Positions 44,270 through 57,694 are shown, counted from the first letter of the stretch. The stretch is DNA of 64,000 nucleotides from Mesodorylaimus sp. YZB2_4 (GCA_030248295.1 JASANH010001722.1:1-64000), one strand, 5' to 3'. Notes: generated from the letters alone by a model not told the origin. Program-made: numbers and translations.

Positions 44270-45707
44270 ACCAAAAAATGCCGAAAAATCAAGATAGAAT
44301 AAAATTTGGGCCCAAATAGTTTCAATTACTAGGCCTGGCTAGTCCCTCCTCAAAACTTCTATCCAGTAACTCTTTGAAAAATCTGAAGCCCAAATGATTT
44401 GCGAACAGAAACTAGATTGTAAAACGGGGCTCTTGTGTCGGCGATTCTACAAACCCAATCGTCTTTTGTCGCGCGTTAAACACGACTCAAGACGAGAAAA
44501 GAAGGCAGTAACAGCCTGGCCAGGATGTCTATTATTACACTTTCGAATTCGGTGCCTGCCCAAAACAGTAGTATCCACTAGTTTGATGACATTCTTCGAT
44601 CCGCAACCAGTTTTCCTGCCTTTTATTGGTAACCAAGGGGGCAACACCACAATTGCAAGTACCCTGGATGATCATTCTGTGCACTGGTGGGTTGTCGAAT
44701 GAGGGCGTCATACATCGTTCAGTACAGGTTTAAATCCTACATTGAGTTTTTTGGGTAAAATTGAGGTGAATCTATTCATGACTCTTCCTCAACAGCTATG
44801 TTTTCTCCTGATGTGAGTGTCTTCATCCTATGCTCAAGTTTTAAATCAACTGGCGCGAGAAAAGTGTGACTGGATTTTGGCCAGTAGGAAAACAGTCTAG
44901 TGGATAAGAAAGAATTTAAATTCATTCAAGAACTTTTAATTTTCTGTATTTTTAAAGGCTAGAGCGCAAAGGACTTATTCTAAAACTGGTTGGGTTTAGG
45001 AACCATTTTGCGTTTTATTTGTTCATGGAACTAGAATTTAAGCTGCGCTGACGTAAGTGTCTCATTTTCTATCAGTTAATTGGGTGTCAAACTTGGACAA
45101 TAGTTGTCTGTCCTGTTCAAAAAAATTGACAAAAAATGTGCCCAAAAATGTATATGTGCTGGGTCAGAGCCAAGAGATTTTCTGTCGGAGTAGGTAGAGA
45201 GGGGCGATGTAAAAGAGCCTCTTTACAGAAGATCAGTGATCACATTTATCGAGTACCTGCTCAAGAACAGGAGATAGTGGTGCCACCAGGTGGTCAGATG
45301 TGCGTTTTATCTGCAACTATGAAATCAACAGATAACACACCAGCACATCATTTCACATTTTCCAAAAAAATTGAATTAATCCATCTCTTCTGCAGCGGCT
45401 GCAGTCTTCTTTTTTCGGCCGCTCACACCTGTAAAATTTGTGTTTACTGGGTATTTGGTCCAGCAGGTGTTTCTTGTACCCAAGGACTGTATTTGCATTA
45501 TTGGAACCTTGCAATTCATGATGGCACAGTGAGTTGACACTACCGAAAATTGGTGCACAACACAATGTACTACTGCTGATGCAACGTTGATTTTTCTTGC
45601 GATTGCGACAATAATTATGGTAACGCATCTACATCAGAGCATGAATAGTCTGCTTATCACACAGCATAAAACTTGTATCACATTGCCTAACTGAGGCTGA
45701 TATTGAG
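44270..45707. other. Gene-free stretch between FRRS1-like and lectin genes
   Basis: No supported exon. The FRRS1-like promoter should lie just right of 44269. An open frame at 45136-45537 (133 codons) shows no domain or signal peptide. Confidence 0.5.
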
Positions 45708-47376
45708 TTAATATCGACCGGCCATCAATGCCATCACCATCGCCGCCACTGTCCAGATCACGTTGTAATCCGCCGCTATACTATCAGTGCCGGAGTAGGT
45801 ACCTAGTAAAATGGGAACACACGTTTTCGCATCAGCACGGATGCACCGTGGAAGCATAGAAAACTGGGATTAACGGATTTCGGGTTCAGGCATCTCCACT
45901 GAATGCCAGCCTAAACTTGAGAGTCTCCTGTCTCTAAAAACTTCCTGTCTTTCTGCTATGCTTAGGCATAGCACGTATTGACACACCCCACTGCGCGCGT
46001 TGCATAGTGTTGCAGCTGAAACACTAAAGCCGCACCCGCCAACGCCACCTTGTCAAGACAGACAAAAAGTATTCTAAACGGCTTTTCCACAAAGCCAAGA
46101 AAAGTTCTGCACGGCGCGGTCTCTACAGGGCTGCAGTAGCTGCCAGGAGAATCTGATGCAGCAGAAAATCGAAACTCACCCACTAAACAAAAGCAGATTC
46201 CAATGCCCATCATATGCGGACTTTCGCAATCGACCAAAATCCACTCAAATTTTCTGTCCTCTTCACCAGTTTTCTCAATCAGGACGCATCTATCGCCCTC
46301 CGGCACTTCTGGTTCATCTGGCGCCCACAGACCCCACTCTTCTTTTCTGTAGTATTCATTGCCATCGAACCAATAATACTTGTCCTCCGCCTTCGAGTAA
46401 TTCAAGCCGAGCCAGACACCAGCCGGGGCATTGTTAAGTTGGGATGCCCTGCAAAGGCAATCTGTGTGCAATATCGTTGCCGCTGACAGAGGGGGGACCC
46501 CTCTGCGTGTGTATGTCACCAGCATTCGTGGATGTTGGTAGATGGATACTCTTTCCTGGCTGGGAGCCGAGACCCTCTCTGGTTGATGTTTTACTGGCAA
46601 GTATGCATTGAGACTCGTCTTCTTCGTCCCGCAGACTAGTCTCTCACATATTTTGCAGCTTTGATGCGCCGGTTTGACATGTTTGCTATTTGCTGATAAG
46701 ATCACCACTTTCACTTGGACCTTTGGCTGTTCAGCCACATTCGGCTGCCAAAATTTGCATCAGCCCCTTCACGGTGCTGTGTGGGAGCCCTGCTGTCGTG
46801 CTGAGTGCAATGCCGCTAGGGGTAGGGAGGACTTCGCAGTGTCCAAAAAGTGTTCATACAAATGTTTCAGTCTGGAGATCAGCAGTTATCGAGCAGTGGT
46901 CTGTTATCTACCATCGCACACACAGCACAGTAAAAGACCCAAGTTTTAGATGATGCCTTAGGAGATAAAGAAATAGCAAAACTTCGTACATTCCGCTCTG
47001 CACCACAATGTCCAGGGTTCAATTCCCGTCAGGGGCAAATAATTTACTTCACCTTACCCAAGGGTTCCCCTCAACAATCACTTACGCTCCAGCCATGAGG
47101 GCTGTCCATTCGAAATTGCTCTTGATCATGATGATATTCGATTTGAATTGCATGCATTTCTTCTGAGTTTGCCTCCACGTGTTCAACAATGGTGTCATTA
47201 TGGTGTACGCGCACATTCCAGTATTCTCGATAAAATCAGGTGGGCAATTCGGGGCTCCTACAAAAGCATCAGTTCCTTCAATTTGAAGCCCAAGTTTTAG
47301 CATCAGATTCACCATGAGCGGTGTGACCCCAAAATAAGGTTATCACAACGCCAGCAGCCAAAAATTTTGCCATCAT
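45708..47376 (-). CDS. C-type lectin with hydrophobic C-terminal anchor
   Basis: Four exons: 47376-47313, 47257-47086, 46448-46180 and 45802-45708. The total is 600 nt, 199 aa, with phases consistent. A signal peptide (MMAKFLAAGVVITLFWG) is followed by a complete C-type lectin domain: CPPDFIENTGMC, WRQTQKKC, VWLGLNYSKAEDKYYWFDG, WAPDEPEVPEGDRCVLI and FEWILVDCESP. The Ca-site WND triplet is replaced by WIL and the EPN-type position reads DEPEV, so Ca-dependent sugar binding may be weak or altered. The last exon encodes a hydrophobic tail (about 15 residues) ending GRY, which suits a GPI-attachment signal or a tail anchor. A second in-frame Met directly follows the first. Confidence 0.88.
46985..47045 (+). 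repeat. tRNA-derived SINE-like fragment in lectin gene region
   Basis: It contains agggttcaattcccgtcagg, a B-box-like motif, within intron 2 (47085-46449) of the C-type lectin gene. Confidence 0.45.
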
Positions 47377-48568
47377 AGTCCTGCTTGGTACTATACGACC
47401 CTACAAAGGTCTTGACTTGGCGTAGCTGGCCAACGTTAGCTCACTCTGAGGCGAGGTGTTGGCACGCTTGGCAACGATAGTTTATCACTGGGAGTTTGGG
47501 GCGTTGCTTAGTGGATAGTCTCCAGAGTGTGCTCGTTTGGGCGCAAATAAAGGCCTCAACGTGAGCGGACGGTTCGTGCTTTTCTTCTACAGAAGCCACA
47601 GTTAAAATGACCTCGGGCAACCAAAGCCAAAATTAAGAAAGAGCTAGTGACTCTAGGATATACAGGAAAATGTTCTGTTCGGTGAAGGCACTCGGCGTTG
47701 ACGTGAGGGTTCGACTCCCGCGCAGGGTTCTTATGACTTTATTGCACGGATTCCAGGAGTCTTGCTTTCCAAACTGTAAATCCGTTTTCTTCGTCGACAG
47801 TGTGGCTGCCAGATTTTGAGAATGTTGGCCCCATTCAGCAGGATTATCGGACTTCATGACATGGCATCTCACATTATCACTCCTTCGCTGCCCTATATAG
47901 AAGCGCTGGATGACCCGGGTTGTGGTTGGGGCTCTGACGGCACGAGGAAAAGTCCCCCCCCCCCACAACTCGCCCCCATGCAACCCCCCCCCCCCCCCCC
48001 CCCCACCACCGCTCGCACCCGCACAACTCGCCTCCCCCCTGAGCCAAATCATTTTGGACCACCAGATGACCTGAGGTCAGCATTTGTGTCGAGTAACAAA
48101 GGCTGTATGGGCATTCTAAAGCTCTTTTAAAGGGCTTCAAGATAGGCTGTTATTGATCAGTGCAAATGATCAACAGCTAAAATTATCGATTACCTAAAAT
48201 TGCCTAAATGGTGCGCAGTTATTGGCCATGTGCCCAATTACTGTGATCCGCGGTGCAAAAACTCAGGTTTTTTTTTGATTTTAAAAAAAGTCTCTTATCA
48301 GACAACAAAAAGGTTAGCCCAGCCACCCTACTCTAACCAAATGCAAGGCGAGACGAGGTTGGCTGGGCTCCACCTGTGGCATCTGTGCCAATCTGTGCCA
48401 GTTTCAACTTAACCATCACCACTAAAACTGAATTTTCACAATTTTGTTGGGTCATTTCAGAAAAAATAAAGCAGAAAGTTATGCCTTAAAAAAGGTAAGT
48501 AGATGCTGATAAACAAACAGCCGTTAAACGCACACTCGAAAATTATAAAAAAGGAAAATACACTTGAA
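47377..48568. other. Gene-free stretch between lectin and SOD genes
   Basis: It contains a tRNA-derived SINE-like fragment (about 47655-47740, with gggttcgactcccgcgcagg) and a C-homopolymer region (about 47955-48005) that generates spurious Pro- or Gly-rich frames on both strands. No supported exon. Confidence 0.55.
47955..48005 (+). repeat. C-rich homopolymer tract
   Basis: Runs of C broken by short cacaactcgc-like words. It is the source of poly-Pro and poly-Gly open frames at 47633-48140. Confidence 0.85.
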
Positions 48569-50104
48569 TCAAGCATAAACACCAATCACACCACAGGCCA
48601 CCACATTGCCAGAATTTCCACTACGACGTGACTCCGATCCAGATCCATGGCCCAGATCATCTTCGCGTTCATGCACAGCCACCGAACGGCCAACAATGCT
48701 ATTCGAACCGAATAGTGCAATTTGGTTGTCCGATGTGCTGACCAAGGCAGTACCACTGCGATCAGCATTGATATTGCCCAGATCCCCCAGATGACGTTCT
48801 CGATCTTGCGGCCCTCCGTGCTGTCTGTTGTCAGGATTGTAGTGGTCGCCGATGTTGGCGCAATGGGATGAAATATCGCCAGATTGGTGAATATGAATCC
48901 CGTGTTGGCCCGGTGTCAGGCCACGAATCGTGCCAGAAATTTGCACATTGTTACCAATCTGGGTGAAAGTCAGCACGCCATCCACTGTGCCGTTGCCAGA
49001 AATTCGTGCTGTGGCTTTCGAATTGGCGCCTGAAATAGGAGACGGTGTTTGATGTGATAGCGTGATGCCTGGTGGTGGCCGTGCCTATTAGTGATATACA
49101 CATGGCTATATACTTAAGTATTCTAAGGCTCCCTGAACCGCTATAAAACCGGTTCAGCATGCTCCGACGGGTCGACCATCACGCTGAAATTCAAAAAAAT
49201 AGGCTTCCAAGGCCTCTTCTAAAAATGATATCGCAAAAATAGTGAGTGCGAAAGGTTTTTAAGCACAAATGAGGAAGTGACGTCGACATTTCGCTTCATT
49301 CCCTGAAATGGGCAAATCAGTTTGAATTTGGCGCACTTGTTGTGATATTCAGGTACGACGAGGGGTTTCAGGTACAGAATGGATTTGTGTGGCAGCCTTC
49401 TGTTGTATCGATCGATATCTCGGTCGGCCTCGGAATGATCTTTATTCAACTCTTTGTGCTTTTCTCGGTCTCGCGCCAGCGCGCACCTTATTGCAATGCT
49501 GGCGGAAGAATACCTGTGAGGCGCTAAATTCAAACTTATTTGCCCATGTTGGGGAATGAAGCGAAATGTCGACGTCACTTCCTCATTTGTGCTTAAAAAC
49601 CTTTAGCACTCACTATTTTTGCGATATCATTTCAAGAAGAGGCCTTGGAAGCCCATTTTTTTGAATTTCAGCTTGATGGTCGACCCGTCGGAGCATGCTG
49701 AACCGGTTTTACAGGCGTTCAGGGAGCCTTAGATTACTTAAGTATATAGCCATGGATATACATGCGTGCTGTGGTGCGGTCGCACACGTGATGTATATGT
49801 AGTCAGTCATGATGGGTAGGCGGCCCTGCCTGACTACTAGTGATATACCTGCTGTGGCGTGCTGATTGGTAACCAGGCATGTTGAGTATGTGTTTGAGCT
49901 ATACGTTTCTGTGGTGAATCTGGTTGCTTTTGTACCTACTGGTGTATATTTTATGCATGAATTGTACTGTATGACCTCGACTGCAAAGCACAAATCGTGC
50001 ACTGAGAAAGCAGAAGGACACAGCTGCATATCACACACTCTGTATGCATGCAAATATTGTAATATGATAAGTATATATAATATTGTAATTTTCTCTAACG
50101 CCAC
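48569..50104 (-). CDS. Extracellular Cu/Zn superoxide dismutase
   Basis: The main exon is certain: 49029-48569, about 153 codons. It holds all Cu/Zn SOD ligands: HIHQ in GQHGIHIHQSGD, GDHYNPDNRQHGGP, RHLGDLGN (His and Asp) and VAVHERED. The structural disulfide pair is SHC and VVACGVIG. The last helix is complete and ends GVYA-stop. The exon starts in phase 1, so an upstream exon is required. My best candidate is 50104-50035, whose first 21 codons are a signal peptide (MALEKITILYILIILQYLHA). It uses a weak donor (gtgata) at 50034 and would give 176 aa in total. The intron then holds the foldback element 49090-49775. The enzyme dismutates superoxide outside the cell or in the secretory pathway. 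Confidence is high for the SOD, low for exon 1. Confidence 0.85.
49090..49775. repeat. Foldback element beside or within the SOD gene
   Basis: The left arm (about 49090-49330) and right arm (about 49520-49775) are inverted copies sharing ggttcagcatgctccgacgg, aagaggccttggaag and aaatgtcgacgtcacttcct, separated by about 190 bp. Under the proposed SOD model it lies in intron 1. Minus-strand open frames starting MLNRFYSG are part of the repeat. Confidence 0.85.
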
Positions 50105-51665
50105 GATATAAAATTGGGGTATTGGGTATGTTTATGTAAAGTATGCGCATATAAGGTATGCATATACAGGGTATAATTTATTTGGTATGTATATATAGGG
50201 TATGTGTATACAGGGAGTGGGGTATCGGGTTTGTATATATAGGGTATTGTGAACACTAGATAGTATTGTGCCAGTAACAGTATTCTGTTGTGTGTTAACA
50301 CATGTATGTAGAATCTATGTTATAAGGAATAACATACAGAAGTTTTGAAAATACTTTTCCACAGAAATATTTTTCCTCGGTTTTTCGAGCAGCAGAGCAG
50401 CAGAGTCGAAGATTCATATAAAAACTTTCACTGCATGGGTGTTATGACAAGACTATATGAAATTTTTACTCTGAATGTATAACCTCAAATATCACCTCAT
50501 GATAGTAGCTCATAACTTGAAACTAATATTATGTATGATTATTTAGTAGTAAATTAAGTAGTAAATTATATATACAAACAAATAATATATATATACTGTA
50601 TATATATACATATATGTATATATATATAATATCCGCATATAGATCACCACTATATATGCTGTAAATATATATAATATACACATGCTGTATTATAGCATAT
50701 AAATATAGATATGATTGTACAGCTATACATATACTGCCTGAACAGCATATGTATAATGCTCAAATACTCAAATTTGAGGGGTCATTCTACACTCATTCAC
50801 TTTATTATACTATTCTATATCAGACTCATGTGTGCGCCCTGTTCGCAAGTCAACGAATTTGATCATCATCGTCGAAACAAGTAGTCGACTAATTTGATAG
50901 ACGGCACCACGGCACAGCAGATGGCAGATATTTGAAGACAGTCATAAACACCTACGCCCCTCCAGGAAAATTTAAGTGCTAAATCTTGTGTAAAAGCATG
51001 ACATCGAGTATGACTCAAGTCAAGATTATAACTTCTCCAAACCACGATTCCAAGAACAGTGTTGACTCCCGTAATCTATCATTTTCCCTTTCATTGCCCC
51101 AACTTTCTCTGAGTCACTTTCCATCTATTATATCCCTAGTCCTATCTTCAAAAATCTGCCATCTGTCATGTAGTGCCTAATCAAACTAGTTTCCCATTCA
51201 AGATAATGATCACGCGTGCATTCACGCGGACTTAGGCCAAGGTGAACAATGCCACTTTCCAATGTACCGACCATATTGGGTGAGGGGGGGGCAGATGCGC
51301 GGCAGGGTATTGTAAGAGTGTACGATTGAAAGAGGTTAATCACATGCCGACAATGCAACGTGAGTAAACATCATCTCGCCCAAACTACAGTACTGTGTCT
51401 CCTTTCGCCCATACAGCTCAAGGTCGTGTAATGGGCATTCACAGCGATTATAGATGGTCTAGCGAGTATTAGTACGGTGGACAGCTTTCAACTTTGGGCA
51501 GAGGACAGGGAAAATGGATGGGTTAGGGCCTTGTTCTACCGTTCGGAAGAGACGAGTTTTTTGGTGGGACTATGAGTAAATTTAACGGGTGAGTGATAAA
51601 AACAACATCAGGTGCCGCCCATGAATATTATTTTGATAAACAGACCAGCCTTGAAATAGTGCAGG
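50105..51665. other. Gene-free AT-rich stretch
   Basis: It has a degenerate gggtatgtatata-type minisatellite (about 50115-50250), mixed AT microsatellites (50560-50760) and otherwise unremarkable DNA up to the WAP-domain gene. No supported exon. Confidence 0.5.
50115..50250 (+). repeat. Degenerate gggtat(g)tatata minisatellite
   Basis: About eight irregular units carrying gggtat followed by gtatata or gtttatg, with spacing of roughly 15-20 bp. Confidence 0.65.
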
Positions 51666-54600
51666 TTACTTACCAGTATTGAAACCACCACTGACAATAC
51701 CGGGTCCGAAAGCGAGTCCGTTACCAGCGGATGGGCAAAGCGATTTGAGGACGCAAGGCGCATTGGGATTGTTGTTCAGTTTGACATAGCCTTCGACGCA
51801 AAAGCAGCCGGGCAAGCACTGAGAACCGCATTGTGACGGGGTGGCTTGTCCATTCCTGTCAGGACAGATCTCGGGGCACAGGGTACCGCACTGACGCCAC
51901 ACAGCATTCGGGTCAGGGCACAAACATCGCTGGCCACCATTGCTCGAGGAGGAGAAGGCTGAAGGTGGGCTACAGCATTTTTGATCACCCGGGCACTGCG
52001 AATCTTGACTGCAAACTGTGGCTTGACCATTATTGATCGATTGGATGATTTGAGGATTAAGGTCGCTGTTTGGACACACTCCTACTTTACTGAAATTAGT
52101 GAACACGCCCGGCGTTGGAATGACGCCTGGGCCGCCAAAGTTGCCACCGAACCCGCTGTTGCTGGGGGGACATTGGGTACGGGGGACGCAGGGGGAACGA
52201 GGGTCGCGGCTGCTCGAGCGAATATAGCCCAGGCGGCACACGCAACCTTGAATACATCCCTGACCAGGGCACTGGGGCGGATTGTCTTGGTTATCGCATG
52301 CGATGGGGCAAGGCGAGGCGCACGTCTCGAACACTTCGTTTGGTATGTTGTCACACTGCCCTTGACCTGGCTGAATATCGAGGGGACTAATTTGAGCTGA
52401 AAACTTGGGTTGCTCGAAGTATGGCGCAGCTGTTTATGAAAGTGTACTTACGTTGGGTGGTCGGAAGTTGGCAGACACGTCCACTAGTTGTGTCACAACA
52501 TTTCATCGATCCGCTGCATTCGCTGTCCCGCTGGCATCGATTGATGAGGAAACTGGACGATGAGAATCCAATGGGCAGAGGTGGACAGAAGCCAGGTTTG
52601 TTATCTGAAAATGTGCTTACAGAAGAAATTGGAATTTTGCTGTGCTCAACTGCTTTACACTGGCAGCAGGCATCATAGCTTCATGAGGGTAAGACATCGC
52701 AGATTCTGAAGGTCCTTTCCTGTTTTGATAGCTTTTAGTCCAGCTTGCCAAAAACAGATTGGAACTGGCATGGTGTCAGGTGACCCACACAACTTCAACG
52801 GACCTATCTCTTACCTGACCCGACATCTCCAATGGGGTACATGCATCGATATCCACTGGATGTAAAGCAACATTTCTGGATCCCAATGCAGGTGTTGTCG
52901 CTAGTGCACTCATCCCTAACACTGGACGGCCTTGAGAGATCTGGCGAGGCGTTGATGGGGCAAGTACCAAGTTTGGTCTCGAACAGTCCACCACCACCAA
53001 CAGTGCCTGGTCTGTTCAAGACTGGAGGCATGCACTGTTTTCCGCATCCATTCGAACAGCATTTGCGTCCTTCTCTGACGCAGTCGCTGTCGCTGGAACA
53101 TCTGTTTAGACACACTCCGAATCCGATAGGAGGTGGGCATTCGCCTTCCACAAATCCTCCACTTCCGGATCCAAAACCACTCGATCCAGATCCGGATCCA
53201 AATCCGGATCCAAACCCTGATCCGAATCCGCTACCACTGTTGCCAGTGAAACGTTGTCGCTCATGGTCGCAATTGCGCGAGCGGAAATCGCCTGGCAGGA
53301 CACGAGTGCCTGGTATTTCTTCTCCGATCTCACTTACACACCAACATTGACCAGTGCTGCCCTGACATTGCTCGGCGCTATAATTGCCCGATGGATCGCA
53401 ACGAGGTACCAAAGTGCCAATTGGTGGAATATCCGCCAAATCTTTCAGCTTACGGTTACAAGCTAAAAAAGTTATTACAATTCATTTTTCGTCCCCTCTC
53501 TATTTCCTCTTTGCCTGTCATAAATCCACCGATACACTAGTTTCCCATGCCCTAATATATCAGTCGAACATAAAATTTGCGCCCATTTTTTGCTTCGATT
53601 TTGGGTCAAACACGCTGAATCAAAATGATTAGCGCTTTATCCTCGTCTCCCCATGAAATGCATTATTACGCGACACACATAGGAAACAGAGCTTGGGCAT
53701 TAGGCCACCTCTTCCTGCGCATATTGTGTCAAACCGATGACATTGTGATTATCTAATAGACTGCGCTAAATCAAGAGTTTGAAAACACAATTTTGGTGTC
53801 ACCTTTTAAATGAGTATTGTTGTTTGGATGGTCTACTTTCAGAGAGCTGTAGACTACACATACGAAACACACATGTGCTCGTGCTTGTTGCATGGCAGTA
53901 TTGTTGAAAGTTTCTAGCGCCCATCCTGCCTAATATGCTGTGAAAGCTTCTAGGAAATAGTCTAATCCAGGAGTGAGCAGCCCTTAAGTTCACTATTGAG
54001 TGGTACCACGAGGATACTGGGCACAGGTCGCGGCCCAGCGGTAAATGATTGCCATACAGTATGTTTCCCCTCGCACTCGCGTGCGCCTGGCTGTTGAGAA
54101 AGTGTGACATAACGTGGCAGTAACAAAAGCACGTTAAACAAAAACTGCACCTGGAAGACTGCAAAGAATGAACTTCTTGTCAGTCTGCAGACTGCTTGCT
54201 CGGAAATTTTGTAAATTGATGGTCGTAGTCTCACTCTTGGATCATCTCAAAGTTGTAATAAAGGTACTACAATTTAGGAGAGGACTTCACAAAGAGAAAG
54301 ATAGGGTAAATGATCAGATAGCTGCAAGGCTGTGATGACTCAGATATGTGAATGATGCTCCCACCTGCATGAACCTTCGCGAGATGGTCATATCTCTGAT
54401 GACGCCACCATCAGAGGGGTCCAGTAGCGCACCGAAGCAGCCCAAACATACATCTAAGCCAGCTTGTGCCAGGTACTCTCAGACTCATGAATGATGGCCC
54501 GACCTATATGAACCTCGGCGAGCTGTGTTTCTCTGACAGATGAACTCACCATCATTGATGTGCAGCAGTAAACTGCTCCAACAGACTCTGACAATTGCAA

Positions 54601-54960
54601 GAAGCTCGAGATCTCCCCAGTCAACCAGTCACACCCACAAAAACCCAACAGACAAGAACTGTGATGTCATGCTGCTTGCTCTCTTGTAGTCCTCCCACCC
54701 TCTGGGGACCTTCTCAGATGAAAAAGTACTTTTCACTTACAAAACCACAATCTCCAACTTACTCGGACAACACAATCCATTCACGCATGAATGTTCCGAC
54801 GGACACGTCCGACCACCAGAACACGTGACTGTCGATGGCGTCGTGTCGGGACAAGTTCCTTAAAAAAGTCATCTTCACCTTCTAAACTCCCACAACTCGC
54901 ACACTTACCTTGACCAAAACAAATATCGAATGAGATCAAAATAACAACAATATTCAACAT
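51666..54960 (-). CDS. Secreted multidomain inhibitor-type protein (Tg1, WAP, TIL)
   Basis: Five exons: 54960-54909, 54858-54763, 53462-52815, 52604-52452, 52396-51666. The total is 1680 nt, 559 aa, if the last exon ends at the in-frame TAA (51666). A donor-like GTAAGT overlaps that stop at 51673, so a further exon is possible. Order: signal peptide (MLNIVVILISFDICFG); a lustrin/WAP-like Cys module ending VNGLCCP; a thyroglobulin type-1 domain with the full set of Cys (EQCQGSTGQCWCV); a Gly/Ser/Phe linker; WAP-type modules ending GRKCCSNGCGKQC, GIQKCCFTSSGYRC and CSGSMKCCDTTSGRVC; a TIL domain (NEVFETCASPCPIAC); another WAP-like module; and a second TIL domain. These scaffolds are typical of secreted protease inhibitors or matrix proteins; the target is unknown. 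An internal Met at 54960 was preferred as start because it opens a clean signal peptide. Confidence 0.87.
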
Positions 54961-55892
54961 GACGCTACAAAAGCGAAACACCCCGCCATTGATTTTTGAG
55001 ACCATCTTTTTAAAAAAATGTCCCAAGGTTGGAGAAAAGACAATTCCGACACAATGTCCAACTGTATCGTCTAACAAGGAAGTTCAACCAGTTCGAATAC
55101 AGAAAAGGGAATTGTGCAGCCCGAACAACCGTCGACCATGAACTGACTGCCAGAATGAGGTGCGTATATTCGGGTGGTTCTATTATATTCCTACGGCCGA
55201 GGGGGATGTACCAGTCGGCGGAGGAAAACAAGACGAGTCACCGATGACAACAATAGACACTGGTTACATACTAGACGCGGTCTAGGCAATGAGAAAGCGG
55301 GTCGAGTTCTACTATATTTTATTAGCCAACCGTTTCCATCCACTCAAACCAATTTTTCTACATAAATTTCATTTCAATTTTTACCATTTCGTACCTTCTC
55401 GCAATCGTAAAACGAATATGCCTATTATGCGTTACTCGCCACAAGTATGTGCAGAGTTGGTTGGCTCAGCTATTTATTGACTGACTAAACACTCGTTAAA
55501 CGGAAGAAGAAGGATATGCCCTGCAAGTGTCTCATTGTTCTGCCCAGACACCGACCTTGAATAGTCGAGTCCGAGTTTAAACACAGCTGGCACCGCCGAT
55601 GACCAAAAATGGAAACTGATACGACTGAGGACATGTTTTCCAGGTTTAACGATTCAAAAGGGCTGTTTGCAGATTTCCTGCAGTATGTGCTTTTATATTA
55701 CCCGTATCAGACTTCAGTTCATTGCTGACAGATCTTAATACAGGCTTTCTGTAAGGGTCGACCTGGGGGGGGGGGGGGTTGCCAAGGTTTAATTTGTGAC
55801 CCCCGTTTTTATGTGTGCAGTCGATGTACCTATGAGTATAATGACGCGACAAAGCAGAAAAAATTGCATCGACTGGTTTTTTCTTCATTAAG

Positions 55893-56560
55893 AGAGGGTT
55901 TCTAAGAGACTCGACCCATATGAAATATACTTGGCCAGTCAACTTTTTTGACCCCCGTTTTTATTTGATCTATCGAAAGCACTCACAAAACTGACTGTCT
56001 TGGCCACTACAGAATGACAGCTACATTGCAAAAAGTTCGAATCTTTTTTTAAAATTAGCTTAGCTGTAACCGTTCATGAGATATTCAAAAAAACCATTCG
56101 TGATCAGCCATGATCAGGCGCATAATCGATTATGGGAGAGTCCAGATCTCCGTTTTTCCACGGAAATAGTTGCGCATGGTCAGAACATCATAAAACAACC
56201 TGAATTTTCACACTGCGGACCACAGTTATTGTGCGCATGGCCGATCTGCGCCCCGTTTCGCCAATTGTAGCTAATCACGATCGATAATCCTGGCTGTTGA
56301 TTACTCGCGCTTATTAGTAATAGCCTATCTTGTAGCTCTTGAAAAAAGCTTTAAAATAAGTGTTTCCGCGTTAAAATTCGTTGATTTTCGCCCGAGATAT
56401 TGAAGAAAACTCAAATTCTGAAGAAGTGCTCGCAGTACGCACCTTTTGAATTTCCCGCCCGTGTGCCGCTTGTGTCATAAGAGCGGTTTTTGTTGCTTAC
56501 TCTGGGAATTTCCAGTTGATTCATAACGTTTTTCATAACTTTTTCACCACGTGCCAGTCT
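55893..56560 (+). repeat. Dispersed repeat family B, copy 1
   Basis: Starts gagggtttctaagagactcg and runs through acttggccagtc, ttagctgtaaccg, gagatattcaaaaaaacca, gatcgataatcctggctg and tttgaatttcccgcc. A second full-length copy lies at 63180-63960 in the same orientation, and a truncated inverted copy at 57695-57960. Confidence 0.8.
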
Positions 56561-57694
56561 AATTCTGCGCTAAAGTATCTGTTTCTCGTGAAAAAATAAG
56601 AAAAGTTATAACATGCCTTGACTATGCATATATTTGCCTTGGAAAATGCGTAGTGCAAGTTTCAGCTAGGTTCCCGCCGGTCCTGCCCGGTGCGCACAGC
56701 CGCGACTGGTCGCAGGAGATATTTCGAAAACTCTCGATTTGTCGACGATTTTTATCGGCGGCAGGCAAATGAATGAAACATTGTTAATTGCATAAACTTC
56801 AGAAAACTTTTGTCTATCTTATCACGTGATATTTGTTATTTTTTTGAAAATTGGATTTTTGGTGAGAATTTGAAATTTCGGCAATGAGTGCTAAAAATTT
56901 CAAAATTGTCCTGCATGTTAAAACATTGTTTTTTATCTTTTTTCAATGACTTAACGAATTCTGCAGTATCGAATTACCAGAAATCAGCGTAAATTGTTCA
57001 CGAAATGCGCAATATGATTTTTTATTGAATTTTGAGAAATTGTGATTAATTTTTTGTACTTTGCGGCTTTGATTTTTTGTCTATCAAGTTCACGGAACGA
57101 AAATTGCAGTCAGAAGCAGCTAGACTCTAAAAACTGAACTAGCTCCTCCTACAGCAGCATATTTTTCATTGAGGGTCATCGTAATAGCCAAATTTGGATG
57201 TACGAGTATGTGTGTATTCTTATGTTGCACATTATTTTGCAATTAAATATCACTGTTCGAAATAAATTATAGCGTGCTACCGTAATATTGTTCTATGATC
57301 TATAATTACAGCTTCCATGCTTGCGTTGACGCGAAAAAGTGATGTGGGTCCGTTATAGGCCTTGACTAACATGAAACAAGACTTTAAAAGCTCCATGTGG
57401 GTTCCAAGGAAAAGAACTGCCAAAATAGCCGCCTCGACCACAACCTCTAGCATAAAGACTCACGCCTTACATACTGCTTACAACGTGCACTAAAAAAATT
57501 TCTGACTACAAGGAAACAATTACAAATGATCCTTTCCTACCATGACAAAGTGCGTATGTGGTGGTTTCCAGCTGCGCGTAAGCATTCTAAAACAGCCAGC
57601 AACTGCGTTTTGTATCAAAAAAGACCACTTTCAACCTTTAAAGTGCTTTATCTCCATATATAGGTATTTTAGACAAATTTGACATCAGCCGAGA

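Noticed and set aside
45136..45537. 133-codon plus-strand open frame
   Set aside because: No signal peptide, domain, or plausible splice neighbours; composition like flanking DNA.
47633..48140. Poly-Gly and poly-Pro open frames on both strands
   Set aside because: Produced by a C-homopolymer tract; no domain, start context or splice partner.
49709..50104. 131-codon frame with signal peptide as an independent gene
   Set aside because: After the first 21-23 codons it runs into the right arm of the foldback; only its start is kept, as a candidate SOD exon 1.
52832..53350. 172-codon plus-strand frame with Pro/Asp repeats
   Set aside because: Antisense to the Gly/Ser linker and WAP modules of the minus-strand gene.
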